The notes under the pieces: model-generated
Databases searched by the model: none
The model's input: the letters and a program-made list of their open reading frames with translations, nothing else
What the model was told of the DNA's origin: nothing
Made by a program: the position numbers and the translations under genes
Shown here: positions 1 to 8,652 of the stretch, piece after piece
Layout of the letters: each line of letters starts with the position of its first letter
Position numbering within the stretch: the stretch's first letter is position 1
NCBI GenBank assembly: GCA_025363795.1
Contig: JANYLE010000493.1
Location: forward strand, 1 to 18,449
Direction of reading: 5' to 3'
DNA length: 18,449 nucleotides
Origin: Mariniphaga sp.
GTDB taxonomy: Bacteria > Bacteroidota > Bacteroidia > Bacteroidales > Prolixibacteraceae

Positions 1-1770
1 TACCGAGTCTTTTGTAACAAACTTATTAAGACCACTGGTAGTTCCGATCCATATGTTTTGTTCAGAATCTTCACAAAGCGATACAATAAAATTGCTGCAC
101 AGTGTATTCGTTGAATTTTGATTTCGCTGGTAATGTATAAAGCGATGCTCTGTGCGTATGTATTTATCCAATCCCTGCGTAGTGGCAATCCAAAGGTTAT
201 GAGAAGCATCTTCAATGGTACGGTAAACCAGATTGCTGCTCACTTGCTGTCCTCCGGCTCCCTGCAGAAAGATTTCAAACTTTTGATTTTCCAGATCTAA
301 TTTGTACAAGCCATTTTGGGTTGAAATCCAGAAGAAGCCAAAACTATCTTCTAAAATGTCATTCACCCTTATATTCTCAAAATCGGGTAATTTGTCGCTG
401 TTAAAATATTGTCTGATTGGCAAAAAGCGCTTGTTTACCTTGTCAAACAGGTTGATTTTGTCGCGTGTACCTATCCAGATGCGGTTTTTACTGTCTTCAT
501 AGATAACATGGACAAAATTATTCGAAATGTGGGCATTGCCCTTTGACTGTGAAGTATAATGCATAACCTTATTTGTAAAGCGGTTTATAATATTTAACCC
601 GCTTCCCCAATTTCCTATCCAGATGTTATTTTGCTTGTCTTTATAGACTGAGGCTATTACATTATCCAGCAAATCAGCCGAATGATAGCTGGGGCTTCTT
701 CGGTACAAATTGAATTTACTTTTCTTGAGATCGATTTTATCAATCCCGTTTAATGTACCAATCCAGAGTAAATTAGATTGATCAATCAGCAACGATAAAA
801 CAATGTTATGACTTAAATTGCCTGTATTCTGGTCGGAGGCTGCAAAATTAATTTGTTCCGATATTTTAAAATCGCGGTTAAACGAAAGCCGGAATAACCC
901 GCCGCCATTCGTTCCTATCCACAATTTCCGGTTTCGGTCTTCCCTGATCGACCTGATAAAATTTGTATTCGGGCTCTCCTTCCTTTTCTGATCCAAAGAA
1001 TAGCGTGATACAGCAAAGTTTTTTAAATTCAACCTGTTCAAGCCATCCTGCGTTCCAATCCACAGGTTATCCTGCGAGTCTTCCGTTAATGCTGTAATGT
1101 TTTGATTGCTTAAGGAATTAGACTTTGCCAGTGTATCTAGAAGATAAAATTTCTTTTTATCTGAATCAAAATACCAAAGTCCCTCTGATGTCGACATCCA
1201 TATTTTTCCATCATGGGTTTGAATAATTGGTCTCCCTTCATCGCTGATTTCGTTGCTAATCACCTTTGGATTGACAAACATTGTAATTGCTAAAGTTTTA
1301 GGATTAATAATATTTAAAGTGGAAGCAGTATTTGCAAGGATATTCCCCTGCATGTCCTTCGATAGTCCGTAAATATAATTGCCCGAAATGCTGTTGGGTT
1401 TGCTGGCATCATAAAGGTACTGTTTGAATTGCCCTGTTTTTTGGAGGTATTTATTTAACCCGTTGCGTGTGCCAATCCAAATATCACCTTCGTTATCTTC
1501 CGTAATGGAATAAATCCAGTTATCAGAAATCGAATTACTATCAGCCGGATTATTCAGGTAATTATCGAATGAATAACCATTAAACCTGTTTAAACCTTGT
1601 TGCGTACCAAACCATATATAACCTTTGCTATCCTGGAAAATACATTTTATAACGCTTTGCGACAATCCATTATCAACGGAATAATGTGAAAAGACAGCCT
1701 GTTGGGCAATGCAGATCTGCTCAAAAACAAGCAGTAGAAATATTGCAGATATCCAATTTTTACGAATCAT
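1..1770 (-). CDS. two-component regulator propeller sensor, N-terminal part (cut by window edge)
   Basis: The frame starts with ATG at 1770 and stays open to base 1, giving 590 residues with no stop in the window. The first residues (MIRKNWISAIFLLLVFEQI, ending near CIAQQ) form a signal peptide. After it come about eleven Reg_prop-type motifs: IWFGTQQGLNRF, IWIGTRNGLNKY, IWMSTSEGLWYF, LWIGTQDGLNRL, LWIGTNGGGLFRL, LWIGTLNGIDKI, IWIGNWGSGLNII, IWIGTRDKINLF, FWISTQNGLYKL, LWIATTQGLDKY and IWIGTTSGLNKF. This is the periplasmic double beta-propeller sensor of Bacteroidota hybrid two-component systems. In that family a Y_Y_Y domain, a membrane helix, a histidine kinase and often a receiver plus AraC domain follow; here these lie outside the window, so kinase output is inferred. 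A propeller linked to a diguanylate cyclase or a separate response regulator is possible. No SusC/SusD pair is nearby, so the ligand is unknown. It is divergent from the slipin gene. Confidence 0.9.
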   Translation of the reverse strand, partial: MIRKNWISAIFLLLVFEQICIAQQAVFSHYSVDNGLSQSVIKCIFQDSKGYIWFGTQQGLNRFNGYSFDNYLNNPADSNSISDNWIYSITEDNEGDIWIGTRNGLNKYLQKTGQFKQYLYDASKPNSISGNYIYGLSKDMQGNILANTASTLNIINPKTLAITMFVNPKVISNEISDEGRPIIQTHDGKIWMSTSEGLWYFDSDKKKFYLLDTLAKSNSLSNQNITALTEDSQDNLWIGTQDGLNRLNLKNFAVSRYSLDQKRKESPNTNFIRSIREDRNRKLWIGTNGGGLFRLSFNRDFKISEQINFAASDQNTGNLSHNIVLSLLIDQSNLLWIGTLNGIDKIDLKKSKFNLYRRSPSYHSADLLDNVIASVYKDKQNNIWIGNWGSGLNIINRFTNKVMHYTSQSKGNAHISNNFVHVIYEDSKNRIWIGTRDKINLFDKVNKRFLPIRQYFNSDKLPDFENIRVNDILEDSFGFFWISTQNGLYKLDLENQKFEIFLQGAGGQQVSSNLVYRTIEDASHNLWIATTQGLDKYIRTEHRFIHYQRNQNSTNTLCSNFIVSLCEDSEQNIWIGTTSGLNKFVTKDSV

Positions 1771-1786
1771 AAGAATTCGATTTTAT

Positions 1787-1823
1787 CGTGTAATAAGTGA
1801 CATTTCGTTGCATTATTTACACG
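1787..1823. promoter_or_regulatory. imperfect inverted repeat upstream of the propeller sensor gene
   Basis: CGTGTAATAA (1787-1796) faces TTATTTACACG (1813-1823), complementary apart from one bulged base, around a 16-base centre. It lies 17 to 53 bases upstream of the sensor start codon, where an operator or 5' leader structure could sit. I see no clear Bacteroidota -33/-7 promoter pair beside it. The regulatory role is inferred only from position and symmetry. Confidence 0.3.
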
Positions 1824-1980
1824 GCTGCTTTAACTTCCAATACAGATAATTAGATGACCATTAAATTACAATTTTAATCTGAATTTACTTTTAAAATTAT
1901 AAAAATTTAAGATTCGGATAAATTTCAGGAGGCGTTATCCCACATTATATCATTCAACAATATGGAAAGGATAAAAAAAC

Positions 1981-2091
1981 TTGGCGAACCAGTCAAAAAA
2001 CAGTCAATATCATAATGCTCTATCAGCAATTGTAATTTTCTTAATTGTATTACTCTATCTAAGTGAAATCCTTGTGGTAAAATGTCATTAG
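1981..2091 (+). other. possible remnant of a small membrane protein
   Basis: A short frame with a possible TTG start at 1981 and a TAG at 2089-2091 reads MANQSKNSQYHN and then a strongly hydrophobic stretch (ALSAIVIFLIVLLYL, ending SEILVVKCH). It has one membrane-helix-like segment and a polar N-terminus. There is no good ribosome-binding site, and the start is not ATG. Its end overlaps the next coding-like frame at 2082. It may be a decayed or real 36-residue membrane peptide, or chance in AT-rich DNA. I do not recognise a family. Confidence 0.2.
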
Positions 2092-2276
2092 AAAAAAATG
2101 TTTCTATAAAGGAAAAGATAATTTCCAGAAAGGAAGCTGATGGATTCTAAAAGTACGCCGCTAAACTTGGCTATTGTCTGGAAGTTTTACTCACTCCATT
2201 AGTTAATCGCTATAAAATTTCGACATTTAGGCAGAACATCCCGCAAGAATATTTCTTAAATTTGATAGCATATTAA
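2082..2276 (+). pseudogene. coding-like frame with an internal TAA upstream of the slipin gene
   Basis: From ATG 2082 the frame reads MSLEKNVSIKEKIISRKEAD then GF and a TAA at 2148-2150. It continues as a normal-looking soluble sequence (KYAAKLGYCLEVLLTP, VNRYKISTFRQNIPQEYF) to TAA at 2274-2276. That is 65 codons with one internal stop. The composition is protein-like (mixed charge, hydrophobic periodicity), but I recognise no family. The same frame runs on into the N-terminal extension of the slipin frame, separated only by the 2274 stop. It is either a small gene broken by a nonsense mutation or a fortuitously open stretch. Confidence 0.25.
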
Positions 2277-2363
2277 GTTGTGAAATCGATTCTGCATCGA
2301 TCCAACACATCGGTGCTACAAAAACTATCAGAATTAAATAGCAAAAAGGTGGAGGATCACATT

Positions 2364-3281
2364 ATGAAAACATCAAACTATTTTGCATTATTAATTTTTT
2401 TTGTCATTCTTGGCATTGGTGTTGCGATTGCTTATGCCAGCTTTGGAGTTCAGGCAAATACAGAAGGCACCGTGATTGAAGTAGTTTCCTTCTTTATTGC
2501 CCTAATTGTTTCAACTGCAATTAAGATTGCAGATCAATGGGAGAAGGCTGTTGTATTGCGATTAGGACAATTCCATTCTCTAAAGGGACCGGGACTTTTT
2601 TTCATAATCCCGATTGTAGACACAATTCCCTACTGGATTGACATCCGCGTTATCTCATCATCGTTTACGGCAGAAAAGACCCTTACAAAAGATACGGTCC
2701 CGGTTGATGTGGACGCAGTATTGTTTTGGAAAGTTTTTGATTCGAAGAAAGCAGCTCTTGACGTTGCAGACTATAAAAGTGCGATAAATTGGGCCTCTCA
2801 AACTGCACTTCGTGATGTTATTGGCAAGACAATGCTTTCGGACATGCTGGAAGGGAGGGATAAAATCAGTAAAGAGCTTCAGTCGATTATTGATGAACGC
2901 ACCGAACCATGGGGCATCAATGTAATTTCAGTCGAGGTTAAAGATGTCCTGATACCCCATGCGCTGGAGGATGCGATGTCAATGCAGGCGCAGGCAGAGC
3001 GGGAACGACAAGCCAGGGTAATACTCGGTGATTCGGAGCGACAGGTAGCAGAGAAGTTTGAAGAAGCTGCTAAATCGTATTCCCACAATCCTACGGCCCT
3101 TCATTTAAGGGCAATGAACATGCTTTACGAAGGTCTGAAGTCAAACTCTACGATTGTATTGGTACCAAGCACGGCTCTTGAAACAATGCAATTAGGTGGC
3201 ATTACAGGAGTAACAGCCTTGAGTAATGAACTATCTCAGGAACGTCATAAAAAGGAAAAGAAATATGAGGTTGAAAAATAG
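2364..3281 (+). CDS. slipin / stomatin-like SPFH-domain membrane protein
   Basis: This 305-residue protein has two closely spaced hydrophobic segments at its N-terminus (about residues 6-27 and 38-56), then an SPFH (prohibitin-homology) domain opening with EKAVVLRLGQF and GPGLFFIIPIVD. Next comes the slipin core with TKDTVPVDVDAVLFWKVFD, LRDVIGKTMLSDMLEGRD and WGINVISVEVKDVLIP, then a charged helical stretch (AQAERERQARVILGDSERQ). Slipins oligomerise on the cytoplasmic membrane and are thought to organise lipid microdomains or proteases. The frame is open back to a GTG at 2280, but I chose ATG 2364 because it has an AGG-rich site (GGTGGAGG) just upstream and matches the usual slipin N-terminus. 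No NfeD-type protease partner is adjacent, although slipins are often paired with one. Confidence 0.9.
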   Translation: MKTSNYFALLIFFVILGIGVAIAYASFGVQANTEGTVIEVVSFFIALIVSTAIKIADQWEKAVVLRLGQFHSLKGPGLFFIIPIVDTIPYWIDIRVISSSFTAEKTLTKDTVPVDVDAVLFWKVFDSKKAALDVADYKSAINWASQTALRDVIGKTMLSDMLEGRDKISKELQSIIDERTEPWGINVISVEVKDVLIPHALEDAMSMQAQAERERQARVILGDSERQVAEKFEEAAKSYSHNPTALHLRAMNMLYEGLKSNSTIVLVPSTALETMQLGGITGVTALSNELSQERHKKEKKYEVEK

Positions 3282-3376
3282 AATGAAAATCACATAATTA
3301 TATCGGATATATTGATGTAATCAAAGGTGGAAGTTAAGGTAATGAGAATAAGAATATTCCGTTACTTAGGTTGATA

Positions 3377-5830
3377 TTATTCCACTCTCTTTCGTTCCTC
3401 ATCAGAACCGGTTCCCCGTTTTCTTTCAGCTTTCACTTTTTTACTCCCAAAATCATGGGAGTAGGTAAATCGTAATACCCGTGGTTCGAAATTCAACCTT
3501 CCGGAAGTCCGGATATTTAGTTCCGGAACATTTGCAGAGAAGTTGTAAATACCAGTTTGGAATACATCACTCAAATTCAGGTTGAAAGTATTTTTTTCAT
3601 TTTTTGATTTCATCTGAATACCGACAGAAACTGTACTTACACTTTTGCTTCTATATATACCAAACAACGAAGGGGACTGATACTCTCCTGATATTTCAGC
3701 CGAAAAGTTTTTTCTTAATTTAAAATTATTAATCATATTGGCATTAAAGTTTTTCAGGCTTATATTCAGATTTTTACCGTCATAATCGGTCCGGATATTT
3801 TGATTTATTCCGCTAAAATTATTTTGCATATTCCACCATTTTGTGACTTTTATTGGAAATGAAAGCATCAAAGAGGTAGTGGTCACCTTATCCAGATTTC
3901 GGGATGTAAGGTAAAGTATATTCTTTACCGAATCCTGTCTGGGCTGGAAACGTCTGATCGCGTTATTTTCAATGCTATAAGTAAATGAAAAGAGAACGGA
4001 TTTATACTTGTAATCTGATTTGAAAATATCACTTAATGAGGGCTGAAGTTTTTCATTACCCGAAAGATAAGTGTCCGGCGATTGAAAAACAATAAACGGA
4101 GCCAGTTCATTGAACGACGGTCGGGTTATCCTTCTGCTGTATGAAAATTGTATTGTATTATTTTTGTTTAGCTCACGTGAAAAAAACAAAGTTGGAAAAA
4201 GTTTGCCATAATGACGATCTATTATTCCATGTTGAGCTTCAGTACTTAAAACGGTGCTGGTATATTCATACCGAAGACCCGCGATCATACTTGTTTTTTC
4301 ATTGAATTTGTAATTCAGGGATGAATATGCGGCACTGATATTTTCGGATAAGGAATAATTATTGGTGAGGTCACCATTAAATGTCCATGTGCCATCAACC
4401 AGGTTTGCAACACTGACATCATTTCCAAAACTGGTGTTCGTATTTTTTAATCCGGCTTCGAGCTTAATATCCTTTCCGAAATTACGGGTATAATCCAATT
4501 TTTCAACAAAGGTATTTATGGGTGTTTTCTTTGTGACATTAATTTCTTCTGTTGAGGTAAGTCTGTTTGCATTATCATGGTATTGAATAAAATACTTCGA
4601 AGGATTATTATCATCGTAATGAAGGTAATCGGCATTAAATTCCAGTATTTCATCTTCCTTGAAGAAATGCTGCAAATTAAAATTACCCATGTAATGAGTC
4701 CATTTATTGGTCTCAATAATATGCTGATTAATTAAGTTAGTAATTTGATTATCTTTTTTATAATAGACATCATTCATCGCATCCATTTCCCAATCACTTA
4801 TATATCCTGAAGCCAACAAGCCAATAATTGTTTTACTACTAATGGTATAATCAAGACCAAGGCGACCATTATGATAATTGGTAACTGGCTGACGGTAGCT
4901 ATCAGAGTTTGTTTCGTTAATTGATCCATCCTGGTTTACGAGCCTGTTCATACTAATCGTCTGATAACTATTATCGTAAGAATAAGAATAAGATCCGAAA
5001 TAATTCACCTTTGCCACATGGTGATTTAGGGTGAGGCTGCCATTCAATTTCCCATCTACACCCATTCCTGCACCCAACGTATATGTTCCGTTAGTTCCAA
5101 AATCATCATCCTTTTTTAGCACGATGTTTATTATTCCTGCATCACCTTCGGCTTCATATTTTGAAGGTGGCGTGGTAATTAATTCTATTTTCTTTACATT
5201 TTCAGAACTCATTCCACTCAACATTTCAATTGCTGCCGATACCGGCATTCGGCTCTCCTTTCCATTAATCATTACCATTACCCCTTCTTTTCCCCCCAGC
5301 GTAAGCGTTTTGTTTTGCCTGTTTACAATTACGCCTGGGGATTTTTCCAGGATTTCCAGGGCCGTACTCCCTGAAGAAGTAAAACTATTTTCAATATTAA
5401 CCACCATCCTGTCAATCTGCTGTTCGTAAATCGGCTTCTTGGCAATCACGTCTACATCCTCCAGTAATTTAGTATCTTCCTCCAGAATCATTGGATTTAT
5501 ATGGATATGATCATTCGAACTTCTAATCTCAAAAGGTTCCGAAAGCTTAGTCTTATAACCTATCATAGTGGTTTTAATCAGGTATTTGCCGGGATTGAAA
5601 TTCGTAATACTAAAGGTCCCAACATCCGAGGCCATAATTCCGGTCACTATTGAAGAGTCTTTTTGAGAAATCAAAATTACGTTGGCAAATGATAACGGTT
5701 GACTATTAATATCATGGACTGTACCCTGGATCTGAGCAGTACTCACAAAAGGAAGCAGACATTGGATTAACATCAAAATAAAATATCTTATCAATTTATA
5801 ACTATTCACATTCAATAATTTTATATTCAT
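3377..5830 (-). CDS. outer-membrane beta-barrel protein, TonB-receptor-like (PF14905 type)
   Basis: The predicted protein has 817 residues from ATG 5830: a signal peptide (YFILMLIQCLLPFVSTAQ), a CarboxypepD_reg-like Ig-fold domain beginning IQGTVHDINSQPLSFANVIL, then a TonB-receptor-like plug (LEILEKSPGVIVNRQNKTL, VMINGKESRMP, IELITTPPSKYEAEGDAGI). A long barrel of alternating aromatic strands fills the rest. The charged tail after YSHDFGSKKVK is typical of the Outer membrane protein beta-barrel family PF14905. Such proteins resemble TonB-dependent transporters; their substrates are mostly unknown. The frame is open to a GTG at 5905, but the added 25 residues would precede the signal peptide, so ATG 5830 is preferred. 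No SusD partner is present. The gene converges on the slipin gene, with 95 bases between stops and no strong terminator. Confidence 0.88.
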   Translation of the reverse strand: MNIKLLNVNSYKLIRYFILMLIQCLLPFVSTAQIQGTVHDINSQPLSFANVILISQKDSSIVTGIMASDVGTFSITNFNPGKYLIKTTMIGYKTKLSEPFEIRSSNDHIHINPMILEEDTKLLEDVDVIAKKPIYEQQIDRMVVNIENSFTSSGSTALEILEKSPGVIVNRQNKTLTLGGKEGVMVMINGKESRMPVSAAIEMLSGMSSENVKKIELITTPPSKYEAEGDAGIINIVLKKDDDFGTNGTYTLGAGMGVDGKLNGSLTLNHHVAKVNYFGSYSYSYDNSYQTISMNRLVNQDGSINETNSDSYRQPVTNYHNGRLGLDYTISSKTIIGLLASGYISDWEMDAMNDVYYKKDNQITNLINQHIIETNKWTHYMGNFNLQHFFKEDEILEFNADYLHYDDNNPSKYFIQYHDNANRLTSTEEINVTKKTPINTFVEKLDYTRNFGKDIKLEAGLKNTNTSFGNDVSVANLVDGTWTFNGDLTNNYSLSENISAAYSSLNYKFNEKTSMIAGLRYEYTSTVLSTEAQHGIIDRHYGKLFPTLFFSRELNKNNTIQFSYSRRITRPSFNELAPFIVFQSPDTYLSGNEKLQPSLSDIFKSDYKYKSVLFSFTYSIENNAIRRFQPRQDSVKNILYLTSRNLDKVTTTSLMLSFPIKVTKWWNMQNNFSGINQNIRTDYDGKNLNISLKNFNANMINNFKLRKNFSAEISGEYQSPSLFGIYRSKSVSTVSVGIQMKSKNEKNTFNLNLSDVFQTGIYNFSANVPELNIRTSGRLNFEPRVLRFTYSHDFGSKKVKAERKRGTGSDEERKRVE

Positions 5831-6156
5831 TGGATTAGGGGATAAAAAATTAATTAATATTACTTTAAAACATATTAATGCTAACCAAATTGCAGCATTA
5901 CTCACTAAATAGTTGGTGGACTGGCAAATGAAAAGTCATGAAAAACAAATAATTTCTAACGAAGAACCTAAATAGAGACTGAAATGTAAATGATGGTTGT
6001 CTAAATTGTGTTATCGTAATCGCTTAATAAAGTATTTAGGTGAATTTTAATGAAACAATTGAGTATTTTAAAGCGCCCATTATTTTTTGACATTTTTACG
6101 AAACAACTAGCCAAATAGTTTCAATTCATCATTAATAAATCACATAAGGTTAATAT

Positions 6157-6288
6157 ATGTACAAAAACAGTTTGAAAATATGACAAATCGTTATTCTGAT
6201 TATATCGGTTTCCTTCTTCAATAGCAGATGTGATGAAATAAAAACCTCTTTGCAAAAACCTATCAAATCAGTAAAGCCTCCACTTTAG
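6157..6288 (+). pseudogene. probable broken small lipoprotein gene (in-frame TGA)
   Basis: ATG 6157, preceded by AAGGT, reads MYKNSLKI then TGA at 6181. The same frame continues QIVILIISVSFFNS, RCDEIKTSLQKPIKSVKPPL and ends at TAG 6286-6288. Ignoring the TGA, this is a basic N-terminus, a hydrophobic core and a lipobox-like end with a Cys followed by Asp-Glu, as in small Bacteroidota lipoproteins of about 43 residues. Only one substitution would restore it. It is probably a decayed gene. Chance is possible because the frame is short, and I cannot name a family. Confidence 0.4.
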
Positions 6289-6415
6289 GAACTTAGAATA
6301 AACCAAATTAAATCGTCAGTGTTGCTATGGAAACTAAGTTAGGAAAACAGGCTTTAAACTCGTTCGCTTGGAAAAACTAAATTAGGATAATAGCGTCCTG
6401 AAAGGATTTTGAAGC

Positions 6416-6441
6416 AGGTTGATAAAAAACAATATCAACCT
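6416..6441. other. perfect 8-bp hairpin in intergenic DNA
   Basis: AGGTTGAT (6416-6423) and ATCAACCT (6434-6441) are perfect complements around a 10-base A-rich loop. No T-run follows on either strand, so it is not a good intrinsic terminator. It could be a protein-binding site or a leftover of the decayed lipoprotein locus. It lies about 335 bases upstream of the cytochrome operon. Confidence 0.3.
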
Positions 6442-6776
6442 CATTATATGATACATGAATAATTAAATAAATATCATGGTACCAAATCTGAACTTTTAAA
6501 TCATTTTTGGTGTTACATGATTCAATAAGTTTTATTTAGCACCAGAAATTGATAAAATTGAGTATCATACGAAACAGAGATAAACAGAAAAATAAGCATT
6601 AAACAATCAGGACTTACTGCAATAAGAATATTTTAAATTAGAGTCCTTTATCCTTTTGGTCTTTGCGATGTCAATAGTATATCACTTTACAGTGAGGCAT
6701 TTATCACCAAGTTATAATATAACTGTATTTCCGTTGAGTTTTCATTAGAAATTATTAACCACAAAAACAATTTTAC

Positions 6777-8138
6777 ATGGAAAATTTATCGCGATTTAAA
6801 AGCCTTCTCTTTTCATTGACTTCAACAAAAGTTATTGAAAGTAATAAATTGGCAAACAGACTAATTAAGACTCTTTTAATTCTAATTGGTTTGTTTCTCT
6901 ATACATTCAATGCAAATGCTCTGCCTAGTTATGCAAGGCAAACTGGAATGTCATGTTCGGCCTGTCATTTTTCCTTCCCCGAATTGAACTCGTTCGGGAG
7001 GCAATTCAAAATGAATGGTTATGTCCTGACGGGAATGACAACGATTGATTCCAAAGACGATAGTAGTCAGGTAACCAGGCTTAAACTACTTAGTACTTTA
7101 CCTTTATCAGTTATGGTGCAATCCTCTTTCACCCATATTGCAAAAGATGTTGAAGGCACACAAAATAATTCCGTTGCTTTTCCGCAACAGTTAAGCGTTT
7201 TCTATGCGGGTCAGGTGACCCCGCATATTGGTACATTTATTCAAATGACCTATGATGGACACAGCTTTGGCATGGACAACGCAGATATAAGGTACACAAA
7301 TCAGGGACGTCTTGCTTCAAAGAGTCTTGTTTATGGACTTACCTTGAATAATAATCCAGCAGTTCAGGATGTATGGAATACTTCACCAGCCTGGAGATTT
7401 CCATCGGCAGGATCGGATGCTGCAAAAAATCCTGCAAAATCAACGATTATGGAAAACCTGGGAACACAGGTAGCCGGATTAGGCGCATATACCTTATTCA
7501 ACAACCTCCTTTTTGCAGAACTAACCTTATACCGTTCGGCACAGCAAGGAGCAGCTAATCCTGCTGATGTAACCAGTACGATGGCCATTAAGGGTGTTAC
7601 TCCCTATTGGCGTTTTGCGCTTCAACATCAGTGGTCTGATAATTATTTTGAGCTCGGAACCTTCGGCATCGCCCCAAAATTTTATTCCGAAGGGATCTCC
7701 GGGAAGATGAACAAGATCACTGATGTGGGTTTTGATTTTCAGTTCGAACGAAGATTGCCAATTGGTGCCTTCACAGTACACACGTCATTGATTAACGAAA
7801 CGGAGGTTCGTGACACCTCAAATGTAGATAACATAAAACTGAATTTCAATTCTTTTAAAATCGACGGCAACCTTTATTTAAAAAATGGAATAGGTGCAAC
7901 ATTGGGTTATTTTAATACCTCAGGCTCAATAGACGAAAATGTTGCCAGTGCTAATAATAAACCTGATAGTAATGGTTTTATCGCTCAACTTGAATACTTG
8001 CCCTGGTACAATACCAAATTCGTATTACAATATGTTGCTTACAACAAATTTGATGGCAACAAAATCAATTATGACAGTAATGGTAGAAGTGCTGCAAATA
8101 ATAATACGCTGTATCTTCTGGTATGGCTTAATTTTTAG
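6777..8138 (+). CDS. outer-membrane barrel protein with N-terminal monoheme c-type motif
   Basis: This 453-residue protein has a long leader (hydrophobic core around residues 32-44, cleavage probably after NANA at 45-48). The mature end reads LPSYARQTGM and then CSACH at residues 60-64, a covalent haem c site, followed by FSFPELNSFGRQFKMNGY. The remaining 370 or so residues contain no further CxxCH. They alternate amphipathic strands and end in LLVWLNF, an aromatic C-terminus as in outer-membrane barrels. I recognise this as a widespread family of hypothetical cytochrome-barrel proteins whose function is not established; a role in moving electrons across the outer membrane is inferred. The ATG at 6777 is the only ATG before the haem motif. 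It forms an operon with the cytochrome c gene 14 bases downstream. Confidence 0.8.
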   Translation: MENLSRFKSLLFSLTSTKVIESNKLANRLIKTLLILIGLFLYTFNANALPSYARQTGMSCSACHFSFPELNSFGRQFKMNGYVLTGMTTIDSKDDSSQVTRLKLLSTLPLSVMVQSSFTHIAKDVEGTQNNSVAFPQQLSVFYAGQVTPHIGTFIQMTYDGHSFGMDNADIRYTNQGRLASKSLVYGLTLNNNPAVQDVWNTSPAWRFPSAGSDAAKNPAKSTIMENLGTQVAGLGAYTLFNNLLFAELTLYRSAQQGAANPADVTSTMAIKGVTPYWRFALQHQWSDNYFELGTFGIAPKFYSEGISGKMNKITDVGFDFQFERRLPIGAFTVHTSLINETEVRDTSNVDNIKLNFNSFKIDGNLYLKNGIGATLGYFNTSGSIDENVASANNKPDSNGFIAQLEYLPWYNTKFVLQYVAYNKFDGNKINYDSNGRSAANNNTLYLLVWLNF

Positions 8139-8152
8139 TTAATTTATATATT

Positions 8153-8626
8153 ATGAGAAAGATTTTTTCGTTTCCCGTTCTCCTGACTGCATTCATCGTA
8201 GTCTTAGGGTTTAATTCACTTGTGGCGAAGCCGTTTTTTAGTAAGCTGGCATACCCTTCTGATCGTTCTTATGCATCATCTGATCCGCAGGCTAAAGATC
8301 ATGGCATAGGACCTGTCAAAAGTGTTGAACTTGGCCCTTTGAACAAAAAAATGGTTGATGAAGGCAAATCCATTTTTAACAACCAGTGTATCGTTTGTCA
8401 TGAAATTGATCAAAAGAAACTAGCTCCACCATTGAGAAATATCACCAAATTACGCGCCCCTGAATACATTATGAATTTGCTTTTAAATTCAGCCCAGATG
8501 CAAAGGGAGAATGCAACGGTGAAAGCATTAATGAAGGAGTACAATAATTTGCCCATGCCTGACCCTGCGTTGAATCAGGCAAAAGCAAGATCAATGCTCG
8601 AATACCTTCGGTCGCTTGAAAAATAG
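8153..8626 (+). CDS. periplasmic monoheme cytochrome c
   Basis: The 157-residue protein starts with a signal sequence (MRKIFSFPVLLTAFIVVLGF, then NSLVA). The haem c attachment site CIVCH is at residues 79-83 within a class I cytochrome fold (EGKSIFNNQCIVCH). The likely distal ligand is Met135 in LPMPDPAL, and the C-terminal helix (ARSMLEYLRSLEK) is typical. It should carry electrons in the periplasm; no membrane anchor is visible beyond the signal peptide. It follows the barrel-cytochrome gene after 14 bases and precedes a strong terminator, so the two form a complete operon. A plausible reading is that this soluble cytochrome exchanges electrons with the haem on the barrel protein. Donor and acceptor are unknown. 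Confidence 0.88.
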   Translation: MRKIFSFPVLLTAFIVVLGFNSLVAKPFFSKLAYPSDRSYASSDPQAKDHGIGPVKSVELGPLNKKMVDEGKSIFNNQCIVCHEIDQKKLAPPLRNITKLRAPEYIMNLLLNSAQMQRENATVKALMKEYNNLPMPDPALNQAKARSMLEYLRSLEK

Positions 8627-8652
8627 TAAATCTGGATTATTATTTGAGGATA

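Larger units (their letters stand above)
5831..6776. other. long AT-rich intergenic region
   Basis: About 950 bases separate the divergent outer-membrane barrel and cytochrome genes. It contains the probable broken lipoprotein frame at 6157-6288, a hairpin at 6416-6441 and several very short frames. One of these (ATG at 6328, about 17 codons, METKLGKQALNSFAWKN) has no supporting evidence. I looked for the Bacteroidota -33 TTTG / -7 TAnnTTTG pair in front of both genes and found no convincing match. Promoters for both flanking genes must lie here. Confidence 0.6.

Noticed and set aside
2280..2363. GTG start giving a 28-residue extension of the slipin protein
   Set aside because: ATG 2364 has a better ribosome-binding site and gives the normal two-helix slipin N-terminus.
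5831..5905. GTG start at 5905 for the outer-membrane barrel protein
   Set aside because: It would place about 25 extra residues with a second hydrophobic run before a complete signal peptide that begins at ATG 5830.
6181..6183. TGA at 6181 read as an amino acid (recoding, alternative code or selenocysteine)
   Set aside because: Other genes in the window use TGG for Trp and none shows an internal TGA. No selenocysteine element is recognisable, so a nonsense mutation or chance is simpler.
7364..7781. Minus-strand frames inside the barrel-cytochrome gene
   Set aside because: They are antisense shadows of a well-supported coding frame with no recognisable domain.
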